NCBI GenBank assembly: GCA_011319805.1
Contig: SJRY01000040.1
Location: forward strand, 1-64,000
Reading direction: 5' to 3'
DNA length: 64,000 nt
Source of the DNA: Macrocybe gigantea
Lineage: Eukaryota; Basidiomycota; Agaricomycetes; Agaricales; Callistosporiaceae
Shown: one piece after another, positions 22,122 through 34,682 of the stretch
How the letters are laid out: each line of letters begins with the position of its first letter
Position numbering within the stretch: the first letter of the stretch is position 1
Notes under the pieces: generated by a model
Told to the model about the DNA's origin: nothing
Database searches by the model: none
Seen by the model: only the letters and a program-made list of their open reading frames with translations
Position numbers and translations under genes: made by a program

Positions 22122-23115
22122 CTGGAAGGGTCGCCCGATTGAGGAATAGACAACTCTCGCACCTCTTGTCCACAGCGAGTTTTTGCCCGAATGCCTGGCT
22201 TGCTGTCGTAGGAAATGGCGGCATGGGCCATATTTTCCGCGTTATGTATGGGACCGCGTCGCATCACATGATGAAGACAATGGGCCACCAACAGCGTCGC
22301 GCTTGCCGAATCAAAGTGCAAGTAGAGAATGCAGCGACTAAGCGGGGGGTCGCCTTTCCAAATAGCTTTTCCGTGACGCATACGGCCCATTGTCCGGCAT
22401 AATCGTCCACTCCAAATCTAGTCCTTTGTCCCTCCACATCCTTCGACACAACGTGGCGGAAATGGGCGCTTTACAAAACCAACTTGGTGTCTTCAATAGG
22501 AAGGTGCCTCGGGGTGTTCCATGCGCCGGCGGCATTCTTGGACTTATGGCGGTGCATCCGTTTCTAAACGAGTCCAGAAAGGCGGGTCGACGGCGCTCCG
22601 TTTGAGCAACACCCTATCCTGGACGGGTAATGACAGTAAAGTGTTGTGATCATACATGCTCGTGGTTTTCGCTGACTGTCAAGCGTTTGCGGAACATAGC
22701 GACGACGGGCGTGGCCAGGAATAAAAATAGTCCAATAAGAACGATCCTCAACTATCAAGGCGATGTTCCACTGGATTCGAGCGTAATCTGCCATGAATAA
22801 ATGTCCGTAGGCGACGACAGTTCATCCCACACACACTAAAACAGGGCAAGTTCTAGAAACAAGGATATGAAGGATAAAGGGGACAAGACCTCTCGCCGTC
22901 GTGATAAGATCCAAAGCGAGCCAGTAGATTCTTCAAGGTAATAAGCTGAACCTAGCGAACGCAGTGCATTCCATCTCACATATTATTACAGGTAGCAGAC
23001 GAGATAGGAATCCATCGTCGTACCTGTTCCATGCAAGCTATTGCGTACAGTCCGTCCAAATGTGATGAGCCAAGGTGCGTGATCCTCTAAAAATCGACTC
23101 CAACAAACAGCATCC
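22122..23115. other. Intergenic region between the two F-box-type genes
   Basis: Several short open stretches on both strands (for example minus-strand MWRDKGLDLEWTIMPDNGPY near 22430) lack recognisable motifs. Nothing here can be called a gene with confidence. Confidence 0.4.
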
Positions 23116-23905
23116 TTAATCGTATTCCAAGGATCTTTCCCATCTCTCCAGTTCATTTGAAAGGTCCACTGAGATAACGATGTTACTGTAGGATCTCCAG
23201 TCGCTCAACCTCGCATCTGCAGATGTGAAGTCGGTTTGTGACCGCACGACGCAGCGCACTAATTGAGCAGAATTAAAGCACGCATCATCTCGCCAAGGCA
23301 TACAACGACCGAAATTGAACGAGAAGAACTCCAATTTCGCGAGGCGGCTTGGATCATAGAGCATGTGCATCGACTGCCAGTCCAGAAGATGGAGGTGTGT
23401 TACCTCTGCGAAAAAGGGGTGGGAATCGGGGCAGTATTGTATGTGTTCACTTCGGCAAGACAAGCGTTTCGGCTGGATGTACTGGACAGCTCTCGACTCC
23501 ATCAGCTGACCTTTGCTGGGCGGTAACCAGAAGGCAAGATTCTCGACTCTTTTGCATAGCAAAAGTACACGAATAGCCACACGAAACTTGACGCCGCTAC
23601 CGATGCAGAGGGACCTGACGTCGTTCGCGGAATAGCGAGATGGCTTTCTCGGCCAGGATACATCTTTGAAAGTCCTCAGAAAACGGCGACATTGCTTGGT
23701 GCTGCGTAGGATGACCTTCTCCTGCAGAAAGGGCTCTATCCTAATGGACGAATCCGTGTGTTTCATGGGAGTATGAGTGAATCGTCACGAACTCCACAGG
23801 ACCGCGACTCACCATATCCGGACGCGTTTCGCGACGAACAACAGCTGATACGCTGTATTACGATTCGACCTGGCCGCCTGCTCGAAAATATATCTCTCCA
23901 ATTCG
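23116..23905 (-). CDS. F-box-like protein, start unresolved
   Basis: Exon 1 (upstream limit about 23905, donor at 23812) reads DPPRLPPELERYIFEQAARS and NRNTAYQLLFVAKRVRIW, the usual opening of a large agaricomycete F-box-like family. Intron 23741-23812 joins TG|G to WIEPFLQEKVILRSTKQCRR in exon 2 (23740-23116), which continues with leucine-rich sequence (THLHLLDWQSMHMLYDPSRL) and ends LERWERSLEYD. No in-frame ATG precedes exon 1 before a stop, so either another intron or a lost start must be assumed; it may be a pseudogene. It sits just outside the inner end of the right arm. Confidence 0.6.
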
Positions 23906-23959
23906 GGAGGAAGGCGAGGCGGATCGGAAATCGTTTCCTCTACATAAATCGGAGGGTGG

Positions 23960-24509
23960 GCGTGGCATTTGTGAGAAAACGTGCAACGGCCTTAACTTTG
24001 GCCCACGCATTAGCCAGAGACGCAACGATATAAACCATCTGCTACGCCTTGGATGAGGAGAGATGGGAAGAGAGGATGTTTGACGGTCATCGTAGTTGGA
24101 TGGACGAGACATGGTGGTCTCGGCCACTGCCGAACAGGTGCAGCTCTCGCCACTGGACCTTGCTTTCAGGAGACCTCTAGCGCCTGAACTGAATGCTAAG
24201 CTTCTCATGAGACTTTCAGATTCTCAAGACTGCGAAGGCAAAGATTAGGAGACAGTAGAAGAAGATTGTGGAACAACAATAGCAGGACAGCCGTCACACA
24301 TGGTCCTGACACGACAAGTCGTCTCATCACCTTGCTGGTTTCGAGGACAGTTATTCAGAGCGCCTGAGCCTAAAGCAAGCCCTCTATCAGATCTGGAGTG
24401 TATATTGAGTTGACCTGCATTGCTATCTCCGTGAAGCCAGTGTCTTGAATGTTGTCTAGTATTGCGAAGCCTTTCACAATTGCGTTTCGCTTATCGCACC
24501 CAACCGCTC
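23960..24509. other. Loop sequence next to the right arm
   Basis: No supported gene. An open minus-strand frame around 24480-24240 has no motif I know. Similarity to the left arm is not seen here, so this is loop rather than arm. Confidence 0.4.
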
Positions 24510-25084
24510 ATTTCTCTAGACAGCTCCGTTGGATGGTGATGTACATTACAGTCCAACAATAAACCGCTGTTATTCGAGGACAGATAACTGACTTCCTTGA
24601 CAACGACCTCATTTTTCCCCGCTCGGAATGACAAAGATTGACATTGCTCAATTCATTGGTTGTGCAAGCGAAACGAAATGAATCGTGACAGTTCCGTGTT
24701 GGCAGACCTTCGACACCCTGTGAGCCTACAGACAACTCGTCTGCATTGTACCTTGCCACGTCAAAACAAAGATTCAATGTCCACCACGTAGCAGGTAATC
24801 ACTATCGCAGCAGGACTTCGTTCCTGTATCGAGAACTATCTGTCACGACCTTCCCGTTCTCTCTCTCCAACAACAGGACGTCGCGGCAAGAATTCGACAG
24901 AAAATACAGCCAGTCCTTGGTCATATCACAGGACGGAGAGAATCGACGTCGGACAAGCGCATCTGTTCGCGAATGTCGTTAGGAGTCCACCAGTTCGTCT
25001 GCGGTACCACTGTCATTGCAGCTGATGCATAGATTAGAAAAGCGACGTACTTATAATCTACATTCCTGGTCACTCCGAACTGTC

Positions 25085-26313
25085 ACTGTCGTCATCGTCT
25101 GAAAGGAGGCGAGGGCCGCCCCCTTACCAAAGAACTAAGTAAAGAAAGGATTCTGTGTTTCAAAAGAGTCGCCCGAGTCTCCACTCATCGCCTCTTCCTC
25201 TGTCGTCTGCACATACACGGGATGAAGACCTTTGAAGAGACCTCGAAGGAGATGCCACTCTCATTGCATCGCATTCTTTCGTCGATTCTCTGTCAGAATC
25301 GATGATGTAGGAATTTCCGTCTTTGTCGATTGTCATGTCTGCTGCTCGGATGTCTCGATGTCGCACGCCGGCGTTGTGGATGTCCTTTGGGATGCACTCA
25401 ACCCAGCGCTAAAATTGAGTCAGTGGCGTACGTTTAAATCACGCCAAGGAGTATCGTACCGTTCGTACTCTGTGATGTGGTAGACGCTGAGTGCTTCGCT
25501 ATCCCAGCGCTTCAAAATTCTTTCTCCTGCGTCGTCCATGATGAGGGCGACTACGTCACTTTCGACGTCTTTGAAGAGGCCGTGAACGACATGAATCTCT
25601 TTCACCTCGGTGGATGCGAAGTGTTCATAGATCCTGTACTCGTTGCGCACCCATTCTTGTTGACCTGGCCAAAACACAAGCTTCACCACGACGTCGTGAG
25701 TCATTGTGTTTCTCTCGGTAACGAGGATCTTGACAGTCCCTCTGTAAGCGAACCCAACGGCCCCCTTCCTGATTTCAGACGCAATGGTCGTGAGGATGAA
25801 GTACTGGTGTGGTTGGTACTGTTCGGACGTGGAGGGCGCTTTCTACCTTGTGCAAGCCGTCACGGAGCGATTGGCCAATTCGTACCATGGCAGCAGGTGC
25901 AATCGAGTTGTATCGTCCGTATCGCATCTCAAGCAAACCGAAGTGGCGCGAAGCTAGCTCGCTGCTAAGAATCTGACGGGAATTAAAAACGGAAAAGGTT
26001 AACTAGACATAGCACACGTACGTCGGATAAGTCCTTCCGTTTTCTCTCAAGTACTGCTTGCTTTTCTTCTTGCGCCTCATATGCTTGAGTTCTTGGTCGG
26101 CGTTTCGCGTTTTCGCTCTCAATCTTTTTGCCCACCTGAGAATTCTCCAATGTATAATCCGATGTGAAGTTTGCCATATGCCGGATCCTTGCAGTTTGGT
26201 AAACCGCTACATATTTGCTCCCGCGTTATGATACAAAATAATCCTGTACGATATTCAAGCTTGCCTCTATCATTGTCCCATTTTCCTCTCTCGAATTCCA
26301 AGTCCATGCGCAT
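25085..26313 (-). pseudogene. Decayed kinase-like gene K4, right copy
   Basis: Counterpart of the left K4, less deleted: it keeps the segment encoding LASRHFGLLEMRYGRYNS and MVRIGQSLRDGL that the left copy lacks, then SEIRKGAVGFAYRGTVKIL, VVVKLVFWPGQQEWVRNEYR, IMDDAGERILKRWDSEALSV and RHRDIRAADMTIDKDGNSY. Catalytic-loop Asn is Asp (RAADM) and DFD has become DSD with a frame change afterwards. Frame breaks also occur in the basic segment and the lobe linker. The 5' nuclease-like region is absent. Not expected to be functional. Confidence 0.75.
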
Positions 26314-26471
26314 GGATGGGGAACTAGAAGCGGGTATTTGGTAGCCTCTGTAGCTCTTCGTCAGATTGAGTCATTCCTTCAAGAGAACTGATTATGCGCC
26401 CTGACGATGGTCCAAATAACAGATGATATCTCCGTGGACGATACCGGCTCGATGTATCTTCTTCAGTATGG

Positions 26472-28908
26472 TCACTCCTCCGAGTCATCGTCAGAACTAT
26501 CATCATCAGAAGACGACCCAAGAGCTGCCTCCTTGTCGGAAAACTGAGCAAAGAAAGAATTCTCGGTTTCATGCGAGTCATCCGAATCTGGACTCGTCGT
26601 CCGCTCGTACTCGGGATGAACACCTTGAAACATGCCTTGAAGAAGACTCCACTCCCGCCGTGTTGCATTCTTTTCTTGGCTGATCTTCGCCCTGTCAAAA
26701 TCTATTATGTATGGATTTCCATCCCTGTCCACTGTCAGGTTTTCAGCCCGGATGTCTCGATGTCGGACCCCAGCCTTGTGGATGTCTTTCAAGGTTTGTT
26801 CGAAACCGGCACTAACATCAAACGACTCAGCACAGACCGAAAGAACGGAAGAAAAAGTTAGTATACCGTTCTGAATCCGTAATGTGATAGAAGGTGAACC
26901 TTTCCTTGTCCCTCCTCTTCAAGACCGTTTCTCCTGCGTCATCCATGATGAGGGCAACAACACCACTTTCAACATCTTGAAATAGACCATGAACAACCGG
27001 TATCCCTTTGATGTTGGTAGACGCAAGATGTTTGTATATACTGTATTCGTGTCGCGTTCGTTCTCGCTGATCTTCACGGAATGCCAACTTTACAACGACA
27101 TCGTGAGTCATTGTGTGTCCATCCGTAGCAAGGATTTTGACCGTTCCCCGATACGCGAACCCCACTGCGCCTTTCGCGATTTCAGAAGTAATTGTAACAA
27201 TACAATATTGGTGAGGATGATATCGCTCGGATATTGTGGGTGCTTTCCAGTCCTTGTTCAGGCCATTGTGAAGGGACTGACCGACTCGAATCATCGCAGC
27301 TGGGGCGACTGAATTATAATGCCCGTAACGCATCTCGAGCAAGACGACGTCCCGCGATGCTAACTCGCTTCCCAACATCTGAAACATTTTACGATTAAGA
27401 GTTGAAAACAATGACGAGAAAGTAAGCCTACTGCTGATAATTCTTTCTTTCTTCTCTCAGCCTCCCTTTCGGCAACTTTAAGGGCTTCATAAGCCCGAGT
27501 TCTCGGCCGCTTGTCCAAAGCTTGCACTGACGTATCGCGCTTTCGTTTACGAGTTTTGGGAGCTTGAGCAATTTTTTCCATTTCTTCATATTGAGAGACC
27601 CTGTCAATGAGGTCCTTGAGGATGGAGACATACAAGCCTATATGAATTTTGCCATATGCTGGATCTTTGCTGTTTGGGATGTCGATCAGATCTGAAAGGA
27701 AAAGTGTCTGGGTTTCCCGGTGACGAAAACCGATTCGTTCATAGTTTCCGCAATTGAAAACGATGAATGTGCTATCTCTGTGAACAGCCAACGTCCAAGC
27801 CTAACAAAAGTCAGAAGAGGGCATGCGGTAAAGAGTCATATGGAAACGTACGTGTTGGATTAGAGATGTTGCCAAATCAGATGTATTCGAGGTTCCATCG
27901 CTCATTCGAATGTCAGGGCGCGGCAATAGCGTGACAACGTTCCATTTCGGCGTCTTTGATTTAGGCAGGTTTTGAGCCGACCAATGTGTTAGAGCGCGAG
28001 TTTCTTGTGATTTGGCTCTGTCTAACGCAGATAACCGTTGACTTCGACGAACGGGCCCGCTGTGAAGGGTATTTGACTTCTTTCCTTTGTTTCGGTTCCG
28101 AGTCAACGATTTCACAAAAGCCGCCATGGGTGTGCCCCAGGCAGTGGTAGTGGCGTCGACTGAATGAGGCAGGACGCTTTCGGATGAAGTTAACCCGCTG
28201 GTATTACACCGCTCATGATGGAACTCTTGCGCCGCCGGTTCAGCCCATTTATCCATGTCTCTGAGGACGCGCTCCGCATCTGGCGTCAACATTTGCCAGA
28301 CTGCCAACTCAGTATATCGTCCAGTTATTTGGCGAAGGATTTCCACGGTCCTGTCATCAAGAGAATTCCACAATTCGGGATGCAAGCGTTTATTTATCCT
28401 GTCTCTGTTAAGGAGAAAAGCGTGGTCTTGGTCCCGAATCGCAAAATCGCGATATCCAGTTGACACGGAAGAAAAATAGAACGTCGTATGCCATTCCGAC
28501 ATGTAAGGATGAAACATGAGGGTCGACGCGATCCGAGTACTATATGTGCCTATCGTGTCTGCATACCTGTCAGCTATCCCTGCTGCATCGAAGACAGATG
28601 TGTATTGGGCCTCTTCATGTGAACGACGCGCTTCTTGGGGAAATACATACTTCTTCTGATAGAAGGAAGCAGCTGGCCCTTTTCCTTGATAGCATCCAGG
28701 GCGACGTCACGCTTTGGGAGATGTCGGAAAGTAGAGAAGGTGCTAATCTGACGTGTTGTAGGAAAGATGGACCGTCGATGTGTTTATCGCAGAATGAGTT
28801 CAATTTTTCGAATTTGGGGATGCTAGACGAGGTCTTGTCGAAGATATGAGATGGATTGTAGTTGCAGAATGACAGAAATTGTTCGAAAGTATCTTCAGTG
28901 TCGTCCAT
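26472..28908 (-). pseudogene. Kinase-like fusion gene K2, right copy (one frame break)
   Basis: Mirror of the intact left K2, with the same start (MDDTEDTFEQFLSF) and splice pattern. One base is missing near 28705 (the left SKSVDVALNAIK becomes SQSVTSPWMLSR), ending the frame early; everything downstream is open. Just before the last exon (about 26920-26810) this copy reads KERFTFYHITDSERYTN and GFEQTLKDIHKAGVRHRDIR, unlike the left copy (LEDPSVYHFTEYERYDAL), which there resembles K4 instead. The last-exon sequence keeps IIDFDRAKISQEKN and the acidic tail. If the single indel is an assembly error, the protein would be full length. Confidence 0.72.
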
Positions 28909-29033
28909 GATCGCAAGCGATGTGTTTGGAAACAAGACGGCCAACAATGATTGGTTTGTAGTCGACGGCATTTGCCGATTTCATTTCCTACGGTCTACGA
29001 TATAACATACAAAGTAAACTGTAAAGGTCCAAG

Positions 29034-31187
29034 TTACGACGCCTTCGCCCTTTTGCGATTCACCTGTCCCCCAAAGCTCGCTGAACATGTGTCAGAACCC
29101 GGAGCAGACACTTGGCCTGAACCTTGGCCCGAACTCTCTCCTTCCCCTTCTGAGCGAGCATGGCCAAGCGGTTTCTCGATCAGCTTCTTGAGCACTCCTG
29201 CTTCTTCTTTGAAAACGTTTAGGATCTTCGGATCATCCGCAAGTCGCTTCGCCTTGGAAAAGCCAACAAGACTGGCCGACGATCTATGCAATATAAGGTG
29301 CTCAGCGGAGATATCCCCGTGAAGGATGCCAGCTCCATGTATCCTGGCTAGTATTTTCGTAAAAGCCCGACTATTAAATGCAGATGAGTTGACTGCAATG
29401 TTGAGCGGCTGAATAGCACATACCGTTGAGCTTTCGTCAGACTTCTGGGGTTGCTACTCAAGGATCGTCCGACGTCCTCCATGACCATAGCGCTAAATCG
29501 CAGGTTGGCCATGTCGTATGGCAGCTCTGTATCGAATAACCCGAAGACTTTTGGTACACCCGAGATGTTCGCCTTCATCAGATCAACGTAAACCTCGTGT
29601 TCACGCTTCAACTTTTCTATGTTGTCAACGCCACTAGCACACTTGATTATTATCTTGCCCGACGTCGTACTGGTGGCTTCCAACATCAAACCATCGATCT
29701 CGAGGGTCCCGACAAGGACATTGTACCCGAGGATCGACAGGATGTCCTTCACAGGAGAGAGTGTGACCTTGATGGGTTGCAATGTCTTGGCATTGGCTTG
29801 CGCTGGGTTTCCGATGTTAGACGTTGGAGCGACACGTTTGTACAGAATGTCTGGCCACAACGGCATGTACAACGTATCCGACGGCAATGTAAAGATTATA
29901 GATTCACGATGGAATGCGTGATCCGTAACATACTAGGATATCAATCAAAATACAGCACATCGGAAGATTTTAAGACTGTACCTTGATTTTTTCCTTCAGA
30001 GTCATGAATTGTCCTCTGCACGTTTTGGAAAAGACCGGGTCCATGTATCAGGCTCTCCTCGGATCGTCAATAAGCGCGTGCGGATCACAGCATCCCGCAA
30101 AATAGCTATGTAGAGTCCGACTTGAAGCTTCCAATATTTGCATTTGCTGACTTCGATGATGCCTGTAATGTAGAGTCGTTGATTTTGGCGGTCCCGTATT
30201 CCAATCATTTCGTATATTCCGCAGTGAATGATAATAAACGTGGCGTCGTGATGAACGCCTTCTGCCCAAGACTATGCAATCCGGTCGGTCATTTGTCAAA
30301 ATCCAAAATCTCGAAGGTATTCACCTGTTGCACGAAGTAAACCGCTTTACGCAGAGGACCTTCTCCCAAATCGCTCAACTCGTCTAGAACTTTATTGATG
30401 GCGTCACGGAGGCCCGGGATACTGCCGCATACGGGTACGTCGGCATCATAGCCTCTTTTAGCGCCAGTCGTACGGTGTTTTGCACTGCGTGCTTTGCATT
30501 GCGCTTTGTCGCAGGTCTGCCAGGGAAACATCTTACCCGGTAATTCCGATACGATGGGCATCAGATCGTCCCTACTGCCGGCAAATATGTTCTTAAATTC
30601 CCAGACCGCCAATGCAGGAAACTTTTCAGCCACAGTTTTCAAGTCGGATGGAACTCCCGGAGTATCGGTCAGATGTGCTCCTAACGAAAGAAACCCAGCA
30701 GGAATAGCGGTTCTATCGTCTCCGAAACCCGTCCGAAGGTTATGAGACCAAATGAGATGGCTTTGAGACCATTCACACCCAAATTCTAGGGTGGCCGCAA
30801 GAACGGTGGAAGGCTTCGCGTAGACATCGCTATAAACGTCGACGAGGGTTTCCTCGTCAACGACCTTGTCCAAGACGGGCGCGCCAGCGTTGGTCATTTT
30901 CGTGACAGTTGGAGTGTCTTCGTCGAAGGGGGGAGTTTACCAGCCTCATTGGCATGGTGAAGCGCAGTATCCGCGATGTGAAGTAAGTCGTCGACGATTG
31001 ATGGACAGTGCACCACCTCGCGTAAAATCAGATCGTCAGCTAGATGTTGGTCATACGGTGCGGGTGGTCGAGTGCTGTCCGAAGTCGTGTGATTTTCTGC
31101 CGGTTTGAGCTCCCCAGGGATAGATTCGAAGATCTCGTCCACAGCTAAGGAAGCCGTAGTAGATTCTGGAGAGGATGAAAGGGACAT
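29034..31187 (-). CDS. Kinase-like fusion gene K3, right copy
   Basis: Mirror of left K3 with few differences. It keeps FPALAVWEFKN, the Cys-rich stretch TCDKAQCKARSAKHR, the splice sites (donor CAG|GTGAAT at the first intron), IIIKC, HGDISAEHLIL and VGFSKAK. The same C6 run (30915-30920 on the plus strand as GGGGGG) causes the same frame change as in the left arm, so the change either predates the duplication or is a shared systematic error. Kinase activity is unlikely (catalytic Asn to His; no DFG aspartate). Confidence 0.7.
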
Positions 31188-31189
31188 TT

Positions 31190-32483
31190 CACGGGATACG
31201 CCTTATGCGTCAGCGGGGGTAGATGGTAGAAATAAAGGTATTTGGGGCGACAAGCAGCTAAGGCTGGTTGGAATGCTCTTCCTTTTAAGCTGCTGAGTGA
31301 GGCCGTCGAACAAAAGTGCAAATCATCCCGAAGAATGGCCGAAGAAGACACAGTTTCAGAACAAAAACATCAGAGAATAGCGATGTACATACAACAGAGG
31401 CGTTCGTTGGGAAGCGAATCAAGAACAGGGCGTCCGCGTCAACATTCAATCGTGGTCCCTCAGGCATAGCAATCTAACATTGTATCTGTTTGATTCAGTA
31501 ATTGGGCGAAGAACAAGACAAAAGCCATCGGAACAAAGAAGGACCTACAAGCTGACAATAACCCGCACGGAATCAAGCGCAAGTGATTGTCAGTTGCCTA
31601 GAAATATTATCGTTCCGCGCTTGATGACCTGTTCCATGGCCATTCCAGGTAACGAATTCGATTATGGCGAGTTTGTGGTCTTTTGTTCAGGTTCAGCCTG
31701 TGTTGTCCTTCGAATTGAGTTCGTAACTCATCTCCCATATCACTTCCCATGCTATGTTCGCAAAACAACAAAGACTCGACAATAATATGAAATTGACAAG
31801 GATTGTCAAGCAAAGCTGCCTTGTCTCGTCGAAGACTGAAGACCACGGAGAATTTCCTGGCAGTCTGCTAGATCGGAATCGCTCAAAGTGCGCAATGAAG
31901 GAACACTTCAATCTAATTGGGATCGTTCCTTGGAGGTGAGCAGAAGAACCGCTCCTTTTGCCGAGAACACCGCCAACAACCGATAGCTCCTCTGTGAAGT
32001 ATGCCATTATGATATCCAAAGGGCACCGTGCTGACCTGTTAAAGGCGGTTCCGGTTTATCAACCACAGGGAATCGACAGAGGACGAAGGTGTATGCAGGA
32101 CCGCCTGAATGCGAATCCAATGACACCAGTGACATACGTGTTGCGACGTATCCATCCTTGATCATCGAGAAATTTACTTCACCCTCACGTCACGTTTTGC
32201 TAGACGCGAAAAACCGTCGCTCCAGGATCTTGATGAAAATCCGATGAACAGCTAACAGCTAGGTCTTCGAGGTTGCTGCGATTCCATCAGAACGAAAATG
32301 TTGGGAAGATAAGAAGACACACACCTGTTTTTGGTCCTCTGATCATTCAAATATTAGGTCCCGGTATGATAGTCACGATCGGGGACAATTTTTCACTATA
32401 ATGAAAGCAGTTCTTCATGATTGCCCATAAACAGCTTGCCTATCCTGGCGCGTTGAGATACAGCTTTCGCATCGAGACTGTGG
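31190..32483. other. Spacer between K3 and SRPK-like gene, right arm
   Basis: Mirror of 6710-8005. It should hold the divergent promoters of K3 (minus) and the SRPK-like gene (plus). No supported ORF. Confidence 0.5.
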
Positions 32484-33931
32484 ATGATGACCGTGAGAAC
32501 ATTCTGTTGGCCTATGTTCCAGTGGGCAACGAGGTTCTTGACACTGGGTTCGCGTGCAGCCTCGCCGCCTCGCATATTTCCCTCTAGTGGATCAAAGATC
32601 TACCCTTGTCTGAGAAGATCGAGGAGGAGAATTATGATTGGTATGATCCGAAGGCGTTTTACCCAGTACGAATCGGTCAAACATTCCAATCTCGCTACCA
32701 AGTCATCACGAAGCTGGGACATGGGTCTTCGGGAACGGTTTGGCTTGTCCGGGATCTCCAGTAAGTGTCGAATATCTTACAAAATGGCCTCCTGTTAACC
32801 TTTTCGTGTTTTGGGTAGGGATCACAGGTATGTGGCCCTTAAGGTCTGCATGACTGGCTTTCAAGGTGTCGCACGCGAGAAGGACGCATTGGCTCGGCTG
32901 GCTTCTTTGAGCCTTTGTCCGTACATCCAAAAGACACTTGACACATTCATGCTAGAGGGCGAACCTGGCCATATGCATGAATGCTTCGTTTCGGAGGCGT
33001 TGACGATCAATCTTCTTGACTCTAAGAGCATACTCCCCGCTTCCGTCTATGATCTGGGCCTTTTCCGGAAGGTCGCACGACAGGTACTCGAAGCAGTAAA
33101 GTTTTTGCACACCGAAGCCAGCATGATTCACGGAGGCAAGCCTATTTCACACCTTTCTTTGACCCTGCCTTACCTCCAGATCATCTCCCTCGGTAAAGAT
33201 CTTCGCCTCGAAAACTTCCTTATGCGCGTTAGCAGCCAGGAATACTTTAAACACCTGGAAGCGATGGAAAGACAGCGTCCTTCCCCACGCAAGACAGATG
33301 GCAACAGGATCATATACGAACGACCCGACCACATTACGGTTCCGATGGATCTGCAATGCCCGGTACTGTGCGATTATGGCGAGGCCCGTCTTGTTAATTC
33401 AGATACGCCCCTCCTGTCCGACATCCAGCCGTTCCTGTATCGCGCACCTGAGGTTGTGCTATGCATGCCTTGGTCGTACAGCGCGGACGTGTGGAACATC
33501 GGTGTGATGGTGCGTCCACATTAACTCGCTAGATCTGGTTGCAACATGTAACATCTGACGCGTCTTTCGCAGCTTTGGGAACTTTTTGAGGACAGGCCGT
33601 TATTCGACGCCTGCACGGCCGATGGAGAAAACTCCAGCATCGTTCACTTGGCGAGATGATAGGCGTCATGGGCTTGCCACCGCTCGATTTTCTCCGTCGC
33701 ACGGCCGATCCGGAAGCAATCTTTGAACATTGCTTTGATGAATCAGGCCGATGGATTGGGTGTGATGCACCGATACACGATACCCCGTTGGAAACTTTGG
33801 AGACTCGTTTAGAAGGCAAAGACAAAGCTGAATTTTTGCGCTTCATGAGGCGAATACTCAAATGGATCCCCGAGGAACGCGCGACTGCAGCTGAGCTCTG
33901 CGAAGATCCCTGGCTGAACGTGGAGTATTAA
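32484..33931 (+). pseudogene. SRPK-like protein kinase, right copy (frame broken)
   Basis: Same exons as the left copy, including the 63-nt GC-AG intron at 33136-33198 that creates IHGDLRLENFLM, and the same VALKV, CDYGEARL and YRAPEVVL motifs. One base is missing near 32589 in the leader, and one G near 33655, where SSIVHLAEMIG becomes SSIVHLAR followed by a stop. In the first frame from the ATG at about 32418, one stop separates a protein-like leader (SFRIETVDDDRENILLAYVP) from the SRPK leader; this may be the ancestral N-terminus. Both defects are absent from the left copy. Confidence 0.72.
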
Positions 33932-33997
33932 CAAGGCCAACCTCCGGCATTTATAGATAATGTGGATGCTGACTCCATTGTGAGCACCGTGCTCGAC

Positions 33998-34400
33998 CTA
34001 TACCTGCATAATACGTGTACGTACAAAGCTCCCAATAGACAAGAACATGACTTTCCTTTCCGTAATGCGGGTGTTAGCATGATCAAGCGGATACACAGCG
34101 TTGAAAACAGATGCCATTTTCGTGCCAATAGGGATACCGCGTCGGGCAAAGAGGTGGAGAAAGGGGAAGGAGCGGCGCTGGCGAAAGAATTGCGTTGCAA
34201 GTTCGCGGAAGTGACCTGCAAAGTTCCAGAAGACATCGTCAGCGCGACACACGATCTTGTGCGATTTCGCAGCCGGGGAAAGGTCAAGCCAATCCCCCAT
34301 TCAAAAAGCGAGGGTGGAAGCAAACGACGCTGGAAATTTGCAGGCGTGCCATCATGGAGGTTCCGGAAGAAGTGATAGTTGTAGGCATCATTGCGTGGTG
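33998..34400 (-). CDS. Unidentified ORF, right copy
   Basis: Mirror of the left ORF at 4797-5190, here with GDWLDLSPAAKSHKIVCRAD running in one frame into DVFWNFAGHFRELATQFF. The preceding half (YNYHFFRNLHDGTPANFQRR) is in another frame. Conservation of the same broken layout in both arms does not identify it. Family unknown. Confidence 0.3.
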
Positions 34401-34682
34401 CAAGATCTAAGCACTACGCTATCTGGACACAAATACTATGATATCTCACGACATATGGGTATCGTCGATTGTAAGCACTCCAAAGATAGGTGGCTGCATC
34501 TGAATCTTTGAACGTTGAAGTATGTAGTGAAAGCTTCTCTTGCCGGGACCTTCGTCGCCCTCTAGGAAGAATGCAAAAGGGCTATGTGCATGGAGCGGTA
34601 GTGAAAGCAAGCCAGTCCCAGGCTGATGCAGTCCATCAGTGTACCAGAACGTTTCATGGCACACGTACGTATGAGCGCCATG